From Amycolatopsis pittospori (lineage in GTDB: Bacteria; Actinomycetota; Actinomycetes; Mycobacteriales; Pseudonocardiaceae): a stretch of 64,000 nucleotides of DNA. The first letter of the stretch is position 1. Each line of letters starts with the position of its first letter. The DNA lies in the NCBI RefSeq assembly GCF_013870525.1, contig NZ_JACBXD010000044.1, positions 1 through 64,000 on the forward strand, given 5' to 3'. Below the pieces are notes generated by a model. The model was not told the origin of the DNA and ran no database searches. It was given only the letters and a program-made list of their open reading frames with translations. Below, one piece after another: positions 8,295 to 19,379 of the stretch. Both the position numbers and the translations under genes were made by a program.

Positions 8295-8369
8295 CACGAC
8301 GGGTGTCCGGCCGAACGGGACAAGTGACGTGCTCGGCCAGAAGTAGACGCGCGCCGAACACGCCAGGTA

Positions 8370-8375
8370 CGGTGT
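8370..8375 (+). promoter_or_regulatory. Candidate -10 element for the glycine operon
   Basis: TACGGT fits the actinobacterial TAnnnT -10 pattern and would start transcription near 8382, about 20-30 nt before the riboswitch aptamer. No convincing -35 hexamer is seen, so this is a weak call based on position. Confidence 0.3.
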
Positions 8376-8402
8376 GCGCACAACTGCAGACAGGGCCGTT
8401 GA

Positions 8403-8594
8403 GCTGGAGCGGGAGAGCCCCCACGAACGTGGTGGGGCACCGAAGGAGCAAACTCCCCGGAATCTCTCAGGTACCCACTACCGCTTCCGCGAGGCCACTC
8501 TGGAAAGCAGGCGCGCAAGTGCGCCTCACCCAAGGTGAAAGCCGTCCCCTTCACGGGCGGTGAAACTCTCAGGTGCCATGACAGAGGGGGAGTT
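8403..8594 (+). ncRNA. Tandem glycine riboswitch (gcvT motif)
   Basis: Two glycine aptamers are recognisable. Aptamer 1 (about 8408-8479) has GGGAGAGC, the conserved CACCGAAGGAGCAAACTC segment and closing CTCTCAGG. Aptamer 2 (about 8497-8590) has CTCTGGAAAGC, CACCCAAGGTGAAAGCC, GGTGAAACTCTCAGGT and a closing CAGAG. This is the classic tandem architecture that senses glycine. Just downstream, GGGAG (8590s) can pair with CTCCC (8633-8637), between the ribosome site and the start codon of gcvP, suggesting control of translation initiation. Glycine would turn the operon on, as in other gcv riboswitches (established for the family; not shown here). Confidence 0.93.
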
Positions 8595-8637
8595 CCCAGC
8601 GCACCGGTCTATCCGGCGCCTGACCCAAGGAGCTCCC

Positions 8638-11469
<2,832 letters not shown>

Positions 11470-11477
11470 GGCACTTG

Positions 11478-12569
11478 ATGTCGAAAGAGACGTCCCTGCA
11501 CGGAGTCCACAAAGGACTGGGTGCGCTGTTCACCGATTTCGCCGGCTGGTCGATGCCGGTGCGCTATTCCAGCGAACTGGCGGAGCACAAGGCGGTCCGT
11601 GAGACGGCCGGGCTGTTCGACCTCTCCCATATGGCCGAGATCGAGGTGACCGGCCCCCAGGCCGCCGAGACCCTCGACTTCGCGCTGGTGGGCAACCTGT
11701 CCGGCGTCAAGCCGGGCCGGGCGCGCTACACGATGATCTGCGACGCCGACGGCGGCGTGCTCGACGACCTGGTCGTCTACCGCCTCGAGGACGAGAAGTT
11801 CCTGGTCGTCGCCAACGCGGGTAACGCCGACGTGGTCGCCGCGGCGCTGGCCGAGCGGGTCGCCGGATTCGACGCTGTCGTCGACAACAAGTCCGAGGAC
11901 GTCGCGCTGCTGGCCGTCCAGGGCCCGAAGGCCGTCGAGATCCTCGGCGCGGTCACCGACGCCGACCTCGGCGCGCTCAAGTACTACGCGAGTGTCCCGG
12001 CCGTCGTGAAGGGTCACGACGTCCTGCTCGCCCGCACCGGTTACACCGGCGAGGACGGCTTCGAGCTGTACGTACCGGCCGGTGAGGCTCCCGCCGTCTG
12101 GCGCATCCTCACCGAGGCCGGCGAGCCGCACGGCCTGCTCCCGGCGGGTCTCGCCTGCCGCGACACGCTGCGTCTCGAAGCCGGAATGCCGTTGTACGGC
12201 AACGAACTCAGCCTCCAGCTGAGCCCGTTCGAGGCCGGTCTCGGCCGCGTCGTCAAGTTCGAGAAGCCGGGCGATTTCGTCGGCAAGGCCGCGCTGGAGG
12301 AGCTGTCCAAGAAGGACGTTCCCCGGGTTCGCGTCGGCCTCAAGGGCTCCGGCCGCCGCGCACCGCGTCACGGCTACACCGTCCTGGCCGGCGAGACCGA
12401 GATCGGCGAGGTCACCAGCGGCGCCCTGTCGCCGACCCTGGGCTACCCGATCGCCATGGCCTATGTGGACCGGGAGCACTCCGAGCCCGGCACCGAGCTT
12501 TCCGTCGACATCCGGGGCCGTATCGAGCCCGTCGAGGTCGTCGCCCTGCCCTTCTACTCCCGCGCCTGA
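11478..12569 (+). CDS. gcvT: Aminomethyltransferase, T-protein of the glycine cleavage system
   Basis: 363 residues. It transfers the methylene carbon from aminomethyl-lipoyl-GcvH to tetrahydrofolate, giving 5,10-methylene-THF and ammonia. Landmarks are HKGLGALFTDFAGWSMPVRY at the N-terminus, LFDLSHMAEIEV, GYTGEDGFELYVP and the C-terminal LGYPIAMAYVD. The ATG at 11478 is used rather than the in-frame TTG just before it. Eight bases separate it from gcvP, consistent with one transcript under the glycine riboswitch. Confidence 0.96.
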   Translation: MSKETSLHGVHKGLGALFTDFAGWSMPVRYSSELAEHKAVRETAGLFDLSHMAEIEVTGPQAAETLDFALVGNLSGVKPGRARYTMICDADGGVLDDLVVYRLEDEKFLVVANAGNADVVAAALAERVAGFDAVVDNKSEDVALLAVQGPKAVEILGAVTDADLGALKYYASVPAVVKGHDVLLARTGYTGEDGFELYVPAGEAPAVWRILTEAGEPHGLLPAGLACRDTLRLEAGMPLYGNELSLQLSPFEAGLGRVVKFEKPGDFVGKAALEELSKKDVPRVRVGLKGSGRRAPRHGYTVLAGETEIGEVTSGALSPTLGYPIAMAYVDREHSEPGTELSVDIRGRIEPVEVVALPFYSRA

Positions 12570-12586
12570 AAGGCCCTTTCGCACCC

Positions 12587-12964
12587 ATGAGCATCCCCCA
12601 GGACCTGAAGTACACGAAGGAACACGAGTGGCTGAACGTCGTCGACGGCGTCGCCACCGTGGGCATCACCGCCTTCGCCGCCGAGTCGCTCGGTGACATC
12701 GTGTTCGTCCAGCTTCCCTCGGTCGGCGACACCGTCACCGCGGGCGAGGTGTTCGGCGAGGTCGAGTCGACCAAGTCGGTCAGCGAGCTGTACGCGCCCG
12801 TCGACGGCGAGGTCGTCGAGGTGAACGAGGCCACAACGGACACCCCCGAACTGATCAACTCGGACCCGTACGCCGAAGGATGGCTCCTGAAGGTGCGTCT
12901 GTCCGGCGACGTGCCCGCCCTGCTCGACGCCCAGGCCTACGCCGTGCTCACCCAGGAGAGCTGA
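12587..12964 (+). CDS. gcvH: Glycine cleavage system H-protein (lipoyl carrier)
   Basis: 125 residues, the usual H-protein length. The lipoylated lysine is Lys63 in [15 protein letters not shown]. The N-terminus [13 protein letters not shown] and the C-terminal [10 protein letters not shown] segment are standard for the family. It shuttles the aminomethyl group between GcvP and GcvT and returns electrons through lipoamide dehydrogenase (not in this window). The downstream lipA in the same operon makes the sulphur insertions needed on this very lysine. Spacing to gcvT is 17 bp. Confidence 0.97.
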   Translation: MSIPQDLKYTKEHEWLNVVDGVATVGITAFAAESLGDIVFVQLPSVGDTVTAGEVFGEVESTKSVSELYAPVDGEVVEVNEATTDTPELINSDPYAEGWLLKVRLSGDVPALLDAQAYAVLTQES

Positions 12965-12965
12965 G

Positions 12966-14234
12966 ATGTTCAACGCAAGCCTGTCCGAAGTGGACCCCGA
13001 GGTCGCCGCGGCCGTCGCCGCCGAGCTCGACCGTCAGCAGTCGACCCTGGAAATGATCGCGTCGGAGAACTTCGCCCCGGTGGGCGTGCTCGAAGCGCAG
13101 GGTTCCGTGCTGACCAACAAGTACGCCGAGGGGTACCCCGGCCGCCGCTACTACGGCGGTTGCGAGCACGTCGACGTCATCGAGCAGCTGGCGATCGACC
13201 GCGCGAAGGCCCTGTTCGGCGCCGAGCACGCCAACGTCCAGCCGCATTCGGGCGCGCAGGCCAACGCCGCCGCCATGGTCGCCGTGCTCAACCCCGGCGA
13301 CACCATCCTCGGTCTCGACCTCGCCCACGGCGGTCACCTGACCCACGGGATGAAGATCAACTTCTCCGGCAAGCTCTACAACGTCGTCGCGTACCACGTC
13401 GACAAGGAGACCGGGATCGTCGACGTCGAGGAGATCGAGCGCCTCGCCAAGGAGCACAAGCCGAAGCTGATCATCGCCGGCTGGTCGGCGTACCCGCGTC
13501 AGCTCGACTTCGCCGAGTTCCGCCGTATCGCCGACGAGGTCGGCGCGAAGGTCATGGTCGACATGGCGCACTTCGCCGGTCTCGTCGCCGCCGGGCTGCA
13601 CCCGAGCCCGGTGCCCTACGCGGACATCGTCACCACGACCACGCACAAGACCCTCGGCGGCCCGCGCGGCGGCATCATCCTGTGCCGCCAGGAACTCGCC
13701 AAGAAGATCAACTCGGCGGTGTTCCCCGGTCAGCAGGGCGGTCCGCTGGAGCACGTCATCGCCGCCAAGGCCGTCGCGCTGAAGGTCGCCGCGAGCGAGG
13801 AGTTCCGCGAGCGTCAGCAGCGTGTCCTCGAAGGCGCGAAGATCCTGGCCGACCGCCTTTCGCGCACGGACTGCGCCGAAGCGGGCGTCCGGGTGCTGAC
13901 CGGCGGCACCGACGTGCACCTGGTGCTCGTCGATCTGGTCAACTCCACTTTGGACGGTCAGCAGGCCGAGGACCGGCTGCACTCGGTCGGCATCACGGTC
14001 AACCGCAACGCCGTCCCGTTCGACCCGCGGCCGCCGATGATCACGTCGGGCCTGCGGATCGGCACCCCGGCGCTGGCCACCCGCGGGTTCGGCGCCGAAG
14101 ACTTCGCCGAGGTCGCCGACGTCATCGCCGAGGCGCTGCGCCCGGACTTCGACGAGGCCCTGCGCCAGTCGCTGTCCGCCCGCGTCGAACTGCTGGCGAA
14201 GAAGCACCCGCTGTACGCGGACCTCAACCGATGA
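12966..14234 (+). CDS. glyA: Serine hydroxymethyltransferase
   Basis: 422 residues. PLP enzyme that interconverts glycine plus 5,10-methylene-THF and serine plus THF. The PLP lysine is Lys228 in [14 protein letters not shown]; other landmarks are [29 protein letters not shown] and [11 protein letters not shown]. It starts one base after the gcvH stop. In this operon it would use the methylene-THF released by GcvT to convert a second glycine into serine, feeding sdaA. Actinomycetes often have a second glyA for biosynthesis; that cannot be checked here. Confidence 0.96.
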   Translation: MFNASLSEVDPEVAAAVAAELDRQQSTLEMIASENFAPVGVLEAQGSVLTNKYAEGYPGRRYYGGCEHVDVIEQLAIDRAKALFGAEHANVQPHSGAQANAAAMVAVLNPGDTILGLDLAHGGHLTHGMKINFSGKLYNVVAYHVDKETGIVDVEEIERLAKEHKPKLIIAGWSAYPRQLDFAEFRRIADEVGAKVMVDMAHFAGLVAAGLHPSPVPYADIVTTTTHKTLGGPRGGIILCRQELAKKINSAVFPGQQGGPLEHVIAAKAVALKVAASEEFRERQQRVLEGAKILADRLSRTDCAEAGVRVLTGGTDVHLVLVDLVNSTLDGQQAEDRLHSVGITVNRNAVPFDPRPPMITSGLRIGTPALATRGFGAEDFAEVADVIAEALRPDFDEALRQSLSARVELLAKKHPLYADLNR

Positions 14235-15232
14235 GCGCGCTCCCCGAGGGGCGCAAACTTCTCCGGCTCGAAGTCCGCAACGCGCAGACCCCGATCGAAA
14301 AGAAGCCGCCGTGGATCAAGACCCGCGCGCGGATGGGCCCGGAGTTCACTGAGCTCAAGGGCCTGGTCAAGCGTGAAGGCCTCCACACCGTGTGTGAGGA
14401 GGCCGGTTGTCCCAACATCTACGAATGCTGGGAAGACCGTGAGGCGACGTTCCTGATCGGTGGCGATCAGTGCACGCGGCGGTGTGACTTCTGCCAGATC
14501 GACACGGGCAAGCCGGCGGCGCTGGACACGACCGAGCCGCGCAAGGTGGCGGAGTCGGTGCAGGCGATGGGTCTGCGCTACTCGACGGTGACCGGTGTGG
14601 CGCGCGACGATCTGGAGGACGGCGGCGCGTGGTTGTACGCGGAGACCGTGCGGCAGATCCACGCGTTGAACCCGGGTACCGGTGTCGAGTTGCTGATCCC
14701 GGACTTCAACGCGGATCCCGACCAGCTGGCCGAGGTGTTCGGTTCGCGGCCGGAGGTGCTCGCGCACAACGTCGAGACGGTGCCGCGGATCTTCAAGCGG
14801 ATCCGGCCCGGTTTCCGGTACGCGCGTTCGCTCGAAGTGATCACGCGGGCTCGTGAGGCGGGTCTGGTGACGAAGTCGAACCTGATCCTCGGAATGGGCG
14901 AGACGCCGGAGGAGGTGGCTCCGGCGATGAAGGACCTGGTCGACGCGGGCTGCGAGATCCTGACGATCACGCAGTACCTGCGGCCGTCGCCGAGGCATCA
15001 TCCGGTGGACCGCTGGGTCAAGCCGGAGGAGTTCGTCGAGCACTCCAACGCCGCCGAGGCGATGGGTTTCGCCGGTGTGATGGCGGGACCGCTCGTGCGC
15101 TCGTCGTATCGGGCCGGTCGTCTGTTCGCACAGACGAAGGCCCACCGCGGCGAAGCGCTGTCGGAGAACTTGGCCCATCTCGCCGCCGAAGGGCCCGCGG
15201 CCCAAGAAGCCAGCTCACTGCTGGCCAGATAG
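14231..15232 (+). CDS. lipA: Lipoyl synthase
   Basis: 333 residues, radical SAM enzyme inserting two sulphurs into octanoyl-carrier proteins to make lipoyl groups. The radical-SAM cluster ligands are Cys81, Cys85 and Cys88 (CTRRCDFC), and the auxiliary cluster ligands are Cys55, Cys60 and Cys66 ([12 protein letters not shown]). The C-terminal [10 protein letters not shown] motif supplies the conserved Arg-Ser-Ser-Tyr-Arg segment. ATG 14231 overlaps the glyA stop (ATGA), marking translational coupling. LipA is more commonly next to lipB. Placing it in a glycine-riboswitch operon links lipoylation capacity to glycine supply. Confidence 0.95.
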   Translation: MSALPEGRKLLRLEVRNAQTPIEKKPPWIKTRARMGPEFTELKGLVKREGLHTVCEEAGCPNIYECWEDREATFLIGGDQCTRRCDFCQIDTGKPAALDTTEPRKVAESVQAMGLRYSTVTGVARDDLEDGGAWLYAETVRQIHALNPGTGVELLIPDFNADPDQLAEVFGSRPEVLAHNVETVPRIFKRIRPGFRYARSLEVITRAREAGLVTKSNLILGMGETPEEVAPAMKDLVDAGCEILTITQYLRPSPRHHPVDRWVKPEEFVEHSNAAEAMGFAGVMAGPLVRSSYRAGRLFAQTKAHRGEALSENLAHLAAEGPAAQEASSLLAR

Positions 15233-15248
15233 GAAGGAGGGCAGATCA

Positions 15249-16622
15249 ATGGCGATCAGCGTCTTCGACCTGTTTTCGATCGGCATCGGCCCCTCCAGCT
15301 CCCATACGGTGGGCCCGATGCGCGCCGCACTGACCTTTGTGGACGGTCTCGCCGACGACGGTGAACTTGCCGCCACCACGCGTGTCCAATCGGAACTGTT
15401 CGGTTCGCTGGGCGCGACCGGGTTCGGGCACGGCAGTGACAAGGCCGTGCTGCTGGGGCTGTCCGGGGAGCGTCCGGAGGAGATCGACACCGACACGGTG
15501 CCCGGCAAGATCGCCGAGATCCGGGAGTCGTGTCTGCTGAAGGTGCGCGGTGAGCACGAGATCGTGTTCACCGAGGACACCGACCTGACCATGCACCGGC
15601 GGAAGTCGTTGCCGGCGCATCCGAACGGGATGATCTTCCGCGCCTTCGACGCCGACGGGAAGGTGCTGCGCGAGCGGACCTACTACTCCGTCGGCGGAGG
15701 GTTCGTTCGCGACGAGTCCTACGAGACCGACACCGTCGTCGTCGAGGACTCGACTCGGCTGGAGTTCCCCTTCCGCACCGGCGCGGACCTGCTGAAACAC
15801 TGCGAGGACACCGGGCTGCCGATCAGCGAGATCATGCTGCGCAACGAACTCTCGTGGCGCACGCGCGAGGAGGTCCGTGAGGGCCTCCTGGAGATCTGGC
15901 AGGTCATGGTCGAGTGCGTGCACAACGGCTGCGAGCACGAGGGAGTGCTGCCAGGTGGGCTGAAGGTGCCGCGCCGGGCCAAGGCGTTGCACGAGAAGCT
16001 GCTCGCCGAAGACGGCGTCGGCGATCCGCTGTACGCCATGGACTGGGTGAGCCTGTACGCGCTGGCGGTCAACGAGGAGAACGCCGCGGGCGGGCGCGTC
16101 GTCACCGCGCCGACCAATGGCGCCGCCGGGATCATCCCGGCGGTCCTGCACTACTACCAGCGGTTCATCCGCGGGTCTTCGGACGACGGCATCGTGACGT
16201 TCATGCTCACCGCGGGCGCGATCGGCTCGATCCTCAAGCAGACCGGCTCGATCTCGGGTGCCGAGGTCGGCTGCCAGGGCGAGGTCGGCTCGGCCAGCGC
16301 GATGGCCGCCGCCGGGCTCACCGAGGTCCTCGGCGGCTCGCCGGCGCAGGTGGAGAACGCCGCCGAGATCGGCGTCGAGCACCACCTGGGCCTGACCTGC
16401 GACCCGGTCGGCGGGCTGGTGCAGATCCCGTGCATCGAGCGCAACGCCGTCGGCGCGTCGAAGGCGATCCACGCCGCGCGGATGGCGATGCGCGGCGACG
16501 GCTCGCACGTCGTGACGCTGGACAAGGCGATCAAGACCATGCGCGAGACCGGCGCCGACATGAGCGTCAAGTACAAGGAGACCGCGCGCGGCGGCCTCGC
16601 CGTCAACGTCATCGAGTGCTGA
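15249..16622 (+). CDS. sdaA: L-serine ammonia-lyase (iron-sulphur type, single chain)
   Basis: 457 residues, the fused alpha/beta 4Fe-4S L-serine dehydratase that deaminates serine to pyruvate. N-terminal [22 protein letters not shown] is the family signature; the catalytic half contains [38 protein letters not shown] and [22 protein letters not shown] with cluster cysteines. A strong ribosome site (AGGAAGGAGG) precedes ATG 15249, 17 bp after lipA. It closes the route glycine to serine to pyruvate within one operon. A terminator-like hairpin follows the stop. Confidence 0.95.
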   Translation: MAISVFDLFSIGIGPSSSHTVGPMRAALTFVDGLADDGELAATTRVQSELFGSLGATGFGHGSDKAVLLGLSGERPEEIDTDTVPGKIAEIRESCLLKVRGEHEIVFTEDTDLTMHRRKSLPAHPNGMIFRAFDADGKVLRERTYYSVGGGFVRDESYETDTVVVEDSTRLEFPFRTGADLLKHCEDTGLPISEIMLRNELSWRTREEVREGLLEIWQVMVECVHNGCEHEGVLPGGLKVPRRAKALHEKLLAEDGVGDPLYAMDWVSLYALAVNEENAAGGRVVTAPTNGAAGIIPAVLHYYQRFIRGSSDDGIVTFMLTAGAIGSILKQTGSISGAEVGCQGEVGSASAMAAAGLTEVLGGSPAQVENAAEIGVEHHLGLTCDPVGGLVQIPCIERNAVGASKAIHAARMAMRGDGSHVVTLDKAIKTMRETGADMSVKYKETARGGLAVNVIEC

Positions 16623-16629
16623 GCGGGAG

Positions 16630-16657
16630 CCCCGCAGGGCGGTCGCGTCCTGCGGGG
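16630..16657 (+). terminator. Terminator-like hairpin after sdaA
   Basis: CCCCGCAGG (16630-16638) and CCTGCGGGG (16649-16657) form a perfect 9-bp stem with a 10-nt loop, seven bases after the sdaA stop codon. It is followed immediately by the family B composite palindrome. Confidence 0.65.
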
Positions 16658-16659
16658 GT

Positions 16660-16712
16660 GTTGCGAAAGCCACTTTCGCAACCTTCAACGTTGCGAAAGT
16701 GGCTTTCGCAAC
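16660..16712. repeat. Composite palindrome family B, copy 1
   Basis: A 53-bp element made of two hairpins, each TTGCGAAAG...CTTTCGCAA with a 3-bp centre (CCA, then TGG), separated by the 7-bp spacer CTTCAAC. The two halves are also complementary to each other, so either two small or one large hairpin can form. Identical-length copies lie at 25566-25618 (opposite orientation) and 42457-42509. Confidence 0.85.
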
Positions 16713-16817
16713 GCCCCGTGGCGCCGCCGGACGCACCGAACGGCACCGGCAGACAGCGATCAGACAGCGGAGGCCGCTAGAAAACCCTGGATACATTCGC
16801 ACTGATCTGGGGTGAAA

Positions 16818-17207
16818 ATGCGAAGAATTGTCATCGGGATTCTGGCCGCACTGATCGCGGCCGGGGGCACGGTCCTGGCCTCCGCACCCGCGCAGGCCGG
16901 CCAATTGAACGGCGTCTGCGAGGACAGCGAGGTCTGCGTCTACCGGGACGCCTATCGTTCCGGAGGTATCGCGGACTTCGAGTGGAGCGCCCCCGACTAC
17001 TCGCAGTGGACCTTCTACGGCTCTTCGACGACGCTGAACGACAACGTGTCCTCGATTCACAACGAGGGCAACATCCTCCGGGTCCGGATCTGGGAACACG
17101 CCAACTACACCGGCAGGCTGCTCGACCTCATCGGGCGGAACACGGTGAAGGACACCCTGCCCGGTTACGACAACACGGCCAGCTCCCACCAGTTCATCAC
17201 CGGATGA
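16818..17207 (+). CDS. Secreted small peptidase-inhibitor I36 / crystallin-like protein
   Basis: 129 residues with a Sec signal peptide (MRRIVIGILAALIAAGGTV..., cleavage near AQA-GQ, residue ~30). The mature part has paired Cys (GVCEDSEVCVY) then DAYRSGGIADF, LNDNVSSIHN, RIWEHANYTGRLLDL and YDNTASSHQFI. This is the I36 peptidase-inhibitor (SMPI) / beta-gamma-crystallin-like domain common in actinomycete secretomes. The target is unknown. ATG 16818 is chosen because it aligns with the paralogue 0.87 kb downstream; an in-frame GTG lies at 16812. The next gene overlaps its stop by ATGA. Confidence 0.8.
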   Translation: MRRIVIGILAALIAAGGTVLASAPAQAGQLNGVCEDSEVCVYRDAYRSGGIADFEWSAPDYSQWTFYGSSTTLNDNVSSIHNEGNILRVRIWEHANYTGRLLDLIGRNTVKDTLPGYDNTASSHQFITG

Positions 17208-18067
17208 GGTCTCTCGTCCGGTTGTCCCTCTGTGCCGGTGTGGTGCTGGTGGTGGCGGGATGCGCGGCGACCGCGCAAAGCGCGCCGCCTCCCGCCGAGC
17301 CCGCACCGGCGCGGGTGGACACCACCGATCTCAAACGGTTCGCGTTGCCGTTGGACACCTACACGCCGAGCCGCGCGGAGAACGCCGCCATCGGAAAAGC
17401 CCGGTTCGCCGCGTTCAAGGAATGCCTGCTCGGATTCGGTTTCGACATCGGCGCGCTACCGGAAAGTCCGCCTGAAACCGCTGGGGTGAACGAATTCCGC
17501 TACGGCCTCACCGACGAGGTCAAGGCGCGGGCAACCGGGTACACGGCCGCCCCGCAACCCAAGCCGCCGCAGCCCGACATTCCCCCGGAAGCACGTCCGA
17601 TCGCCTCCGGAAAGGGTGAGCGCACCTACAAGGGCAAGCCCGTGCCCGAAGGAGGCTGCCAGGGCGAGGCCGGGCGCAAGGTCGCGGAGGGGGCCGCTCA
17701 CGACGAGAGGCTCGTGCTGCGCCTCGGCGACGAGGCGGGGAAGCAAGCCGAAGCCGACAGCCGGGTGAAGGCGGCTTTCCAGGCTTGGAGCGCGTGCATG
17801 ACGCGGGCCGGGTTCGACTACGCCGATCCGTGGAAGCCGAACGACAACCCCGAGTTCCAGGGGCAGGATGCCGGCCAGCGGGAGATCGCCACGGCCACGG
17901 CCGACGTGCGGTGCAAACGCGAGGTGGACCTCGTCGGCGTCTGGGCGTCCGTGGAGGCCGCGTACCAGGAACGAAAGATCGCTGAGAACGCCGAAGCGTT
18001 GAAGAACGTGAAGGGTGCCGTCCAGACCATGCTCGGCAACGCCGCCCGGATCACCGACACGAAGTGA
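17204..18067 (+). CDS. Lipoprotein of unknown function
   Basis: 287 residues. The N-terminus is a lipoprotein signal: MRSLVRLSLCAGVVLVVAGC with lipobox VAGC and lipidated Cys20. The mature protein has a Pro-rich stretch (PPPAEPAPA), then an acidic/charged helical body with conserved-looking Cys and Trp (FKECLLGFGFD, AWSACMTRAGFDYADPWKP, CKREVDLVGVW). Similar 'AxxAxxxC(M)...GF' lipoproteins are widespread and uncharacterised in actinomycetes. It overlaps the upstream I36-like gene by 4 bp and the second I36-like gene starts 8 bp after its stop, so the three are surely one transcription unit. No function can be assigned. Confidence 0.75.
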   Translation: MRSLVRLSLCAGVVLVVAGCAATAQSAPPPAEPAPARVDTTDLKRFALPLDTYTPSRAENAAIGKARFAAFKECLLGFGFDIGALPESPPETAGVNEFRYGLTDEVKARATGYTAAPQPKPPQPDIPPEARPIASGKGERTYKGKPVPEGGCQGEAGRKVAEGAAHDERLVLRLGDEAGKQAEADSRVKAAFQAWSACMTRAGFDYADPWKPNDNPEFQGQDAGQREIATATADVRCKREVDLVGVWASVEAAYQERKIAENAEALKNVKGAVQTMLGNAARITDTK

Positions 18068-18075
18068 GGATGAAC

Positions 18076-18459
18076 ATGCGAAAGAGCATCATCGCCGCGG
18101 CAGTGCTCGCGGCGGGCGTGTCCACGGTGGTCACGGTGGCTCCCGCTCAAGCCGCCACCTATGACGGACGCTGTGACAGCGGGGAGGTCTGCGTCTACGA
18201 GAATCGCGGTTTCCAGGGAGGTATGGCCGACTTCGACGGAGACGTCAACGACTACCGCTCCTTCAGCTTCGTCGGCGTCCCTTGGGTGTCGCTGAACGAC
18301 AACGCGTCGTCGCTGATCAACAAGGCGAACTGGATCCCGGTCTACCTCTTCGAGCACGCCAACCAGAGCGGCAGGCTGCTCACCAGGGTCGGTCCCGGCG
18401 ATGTGCAGGACCAGATGGCGTACGACAACCAGGCGAGCTCGCACGCTTTCCGGATCTGA
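18076..18459 (+). CDS. Secreted small peptidase-inhibitor I36 / crystallin-like protein (paralogue)
   Basis: 127 residues, clearly a paralogue of the protein at 16818: signal peptide MRKSIIAAAVLAAGVSTV, then DGRCDSGEVCVYENRGFQGGMADFDG, LNDNASSLIN, LFEHANQSGRLLTRV and YDNQASSHAFRI. The two Cys and the DNxxSSxxN and YDNxASSH segments are shared. ATG 18076 is used because GAGGA lies ~6 nt upstream and the start aligns with the paralogue. The pair brackets a lipoprotein gene, which suggests duplication after insertion or a functional set at the cell surface. Confidence 0.8.
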   Translation: MRKSIIAAAVLAAGVSTVVTVAPAQAATYDGRCDSGEVCVYENRGFQGGMADFDGDVNDYRSFSFVGVPWVSLNDNASSLINKANWIPVYLFEHANQSGRLLTRVGPGDVQDQMAYDNQASSHAFRI

Positions 18460-18491
18460 GCGGCGGGAACGGCGCGTCACCGTGAAAGCCT

Positions 18492-18497
18492 TAAACT
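18492..18497 (+). promoter_or_regulatory. -10 element for leaderless FadR-type regulator mRNA
   Basis: TAAACT lies 6 bp before the GTG start at 18504, leaving room only for a transcript that begins at or next to the start codon. There is no ribosome-binding sequence. This is the usual arrangement of leaderless actinobacterial mRNAs. Confidence 0.5.
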
Positions 18498-18503
18498 CGC
18501 ACC

Positions 18504-19226
18504 GTGGAGTCGAGCACGGTCGCGAACGCGGGTGACGCGCTGTTCCGCCCGGTGCGCGCGGGCAACGCCTTCGAGGAGACCGTCGAAAGGCTGCTTCAGG
18601 CGATCCGGCTCGGCGTGGTGGGCGCGGGGGAGCGGCTGCCTTCGGAGCGGGAACTCTCGGAGCGGCTCGGCGTCAGCCGGGTGACGTTGCGCGAGGCGAT
18701 CCGCGCGCTGGCGGACGCCGGGTACGTCGAGTCGAGGCGCGGCCGCTACGGCGGCACGTTCGTCAACGACGTCCTGCCCGATCCACCCGCCGCCGACGGC
18801 CGGAAGGTCGACAACGCCACCCTGGAGGACGCGCTCGGGCTGCGGCACGTCCTGGAGACCGGCGCCGCCGAGATGGCGGCTTCCCGTTCGCTCACCCCGG
18901 CCGACCGGCAGCACCTGACCAGCACGCTCGCCGAGGCCGCGGCGGCCGACGTCGGCGACTACCGGCGCAAGGATTCCCGGCTGCACCTGGCGATCGCCGA
19001 GGTCACCGCGTCCGGCTCGCTGACCACGGCGATGGCCGACGCGCGGATGCGGGTCAACCAGCTGCTCGACATGATCCCGCTGCTGGAACCGAACCTGGAG
19101 CACTCCAACGCGCAGCACGAGGCCATCGTCGACGCGATCCTCGCCGGCGACTCCGAGGCCGCCCGGCGGGCGATGACGGAGCACGTCGAAGGCACCGCTT
19201 CGCTACTTCGCGCCTTCCTCGCCTGA
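18504..19226 (+). CDS. FadR/FCD-family GntR transcriptional regulator
   Basis: 240 residues. The winged-helix GntR domain occupies residues ~20-90 (GERLPSERELSERLGVSRVTLREAIRALADAGYVES), followed by an all-helical FCD ligand domain with RLHLAIAEV and the metal-type His in EHSNAQHEAIVDAI and MTEHVEG. FCD regulators usually respond to carboxylates or sugar acids. The neighbours (I36 proteins, PBP) give no obvious ligand, so the regulon is unknown; control of the amine-utilisation cluster is conceivable but unsupported. Start GTG 18504 is favoured by the -10 element 6 bp upstream. A family A palindrome follows the stop. Confidence 0.85.
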   Translation: MESSTVANAGDALFRPVRAGNAFEETVERLLQAIRLGVVGAGERLPSERELSERLGVSRVTLREAIRALADAGYVESRRGRYGGTFVNDVLPDPPAADGRKVDNATLEDALGLRHVLETGAAEMAASRSLTPADRQHLTSTLAEAAAADVGDYRRKDSRLHLAIAEVTASGSLTTAMADARMRVNQLLDMIPLLEPNLEHSNAQHEAIVDAILAGDSEAARRAMTEHVEGTASLLRAFLA

Positions 19227-19240
19227 CCCCACCCACTCCC

Positions 19241-19303
19241 GCGTTTAGTCCTCTGAATGCGGTAGTTCGCATCGCCAACTACCGCATCCAGAGGACTAAA
19301 CGC
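19241..19303. repeat. Palindromic repeat family A, copy 2
   Basis: Arms of 27 bp (19241-19267 and 19277-19303) with one mismatch around a 9-nt loop, bounded by GCGTTTAG and CTAAACGC. The core CCTCTGAATGCGGTAG equals that of copy 1. Here the flanking genes point the same way, so it is not restricted to convergent gene ends. Confidence 0.8.
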
Positions 19304-19379
19304 GACGGGTGGGCAGGGCGATGACACGATTCGGTGATTTTCCCACAACCTTTTCACCCGTCCGGGCGTCTCTAGTGTC

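Noticed and set aside
7593-8300. Genomic island boundary at the repeats
   Set aside because: Base composition and codon use on both sides are alike, and no integrase, tRNA or transposase is present.
8560-8637. Upstream in-frame ATG starts for gcvP within the leader
   Set aside because: They fall inside riboswitch aptamer 2 and lack a ribosome site, and they add residues not typical of GcvP. TTG 8638 has AAGGAG.
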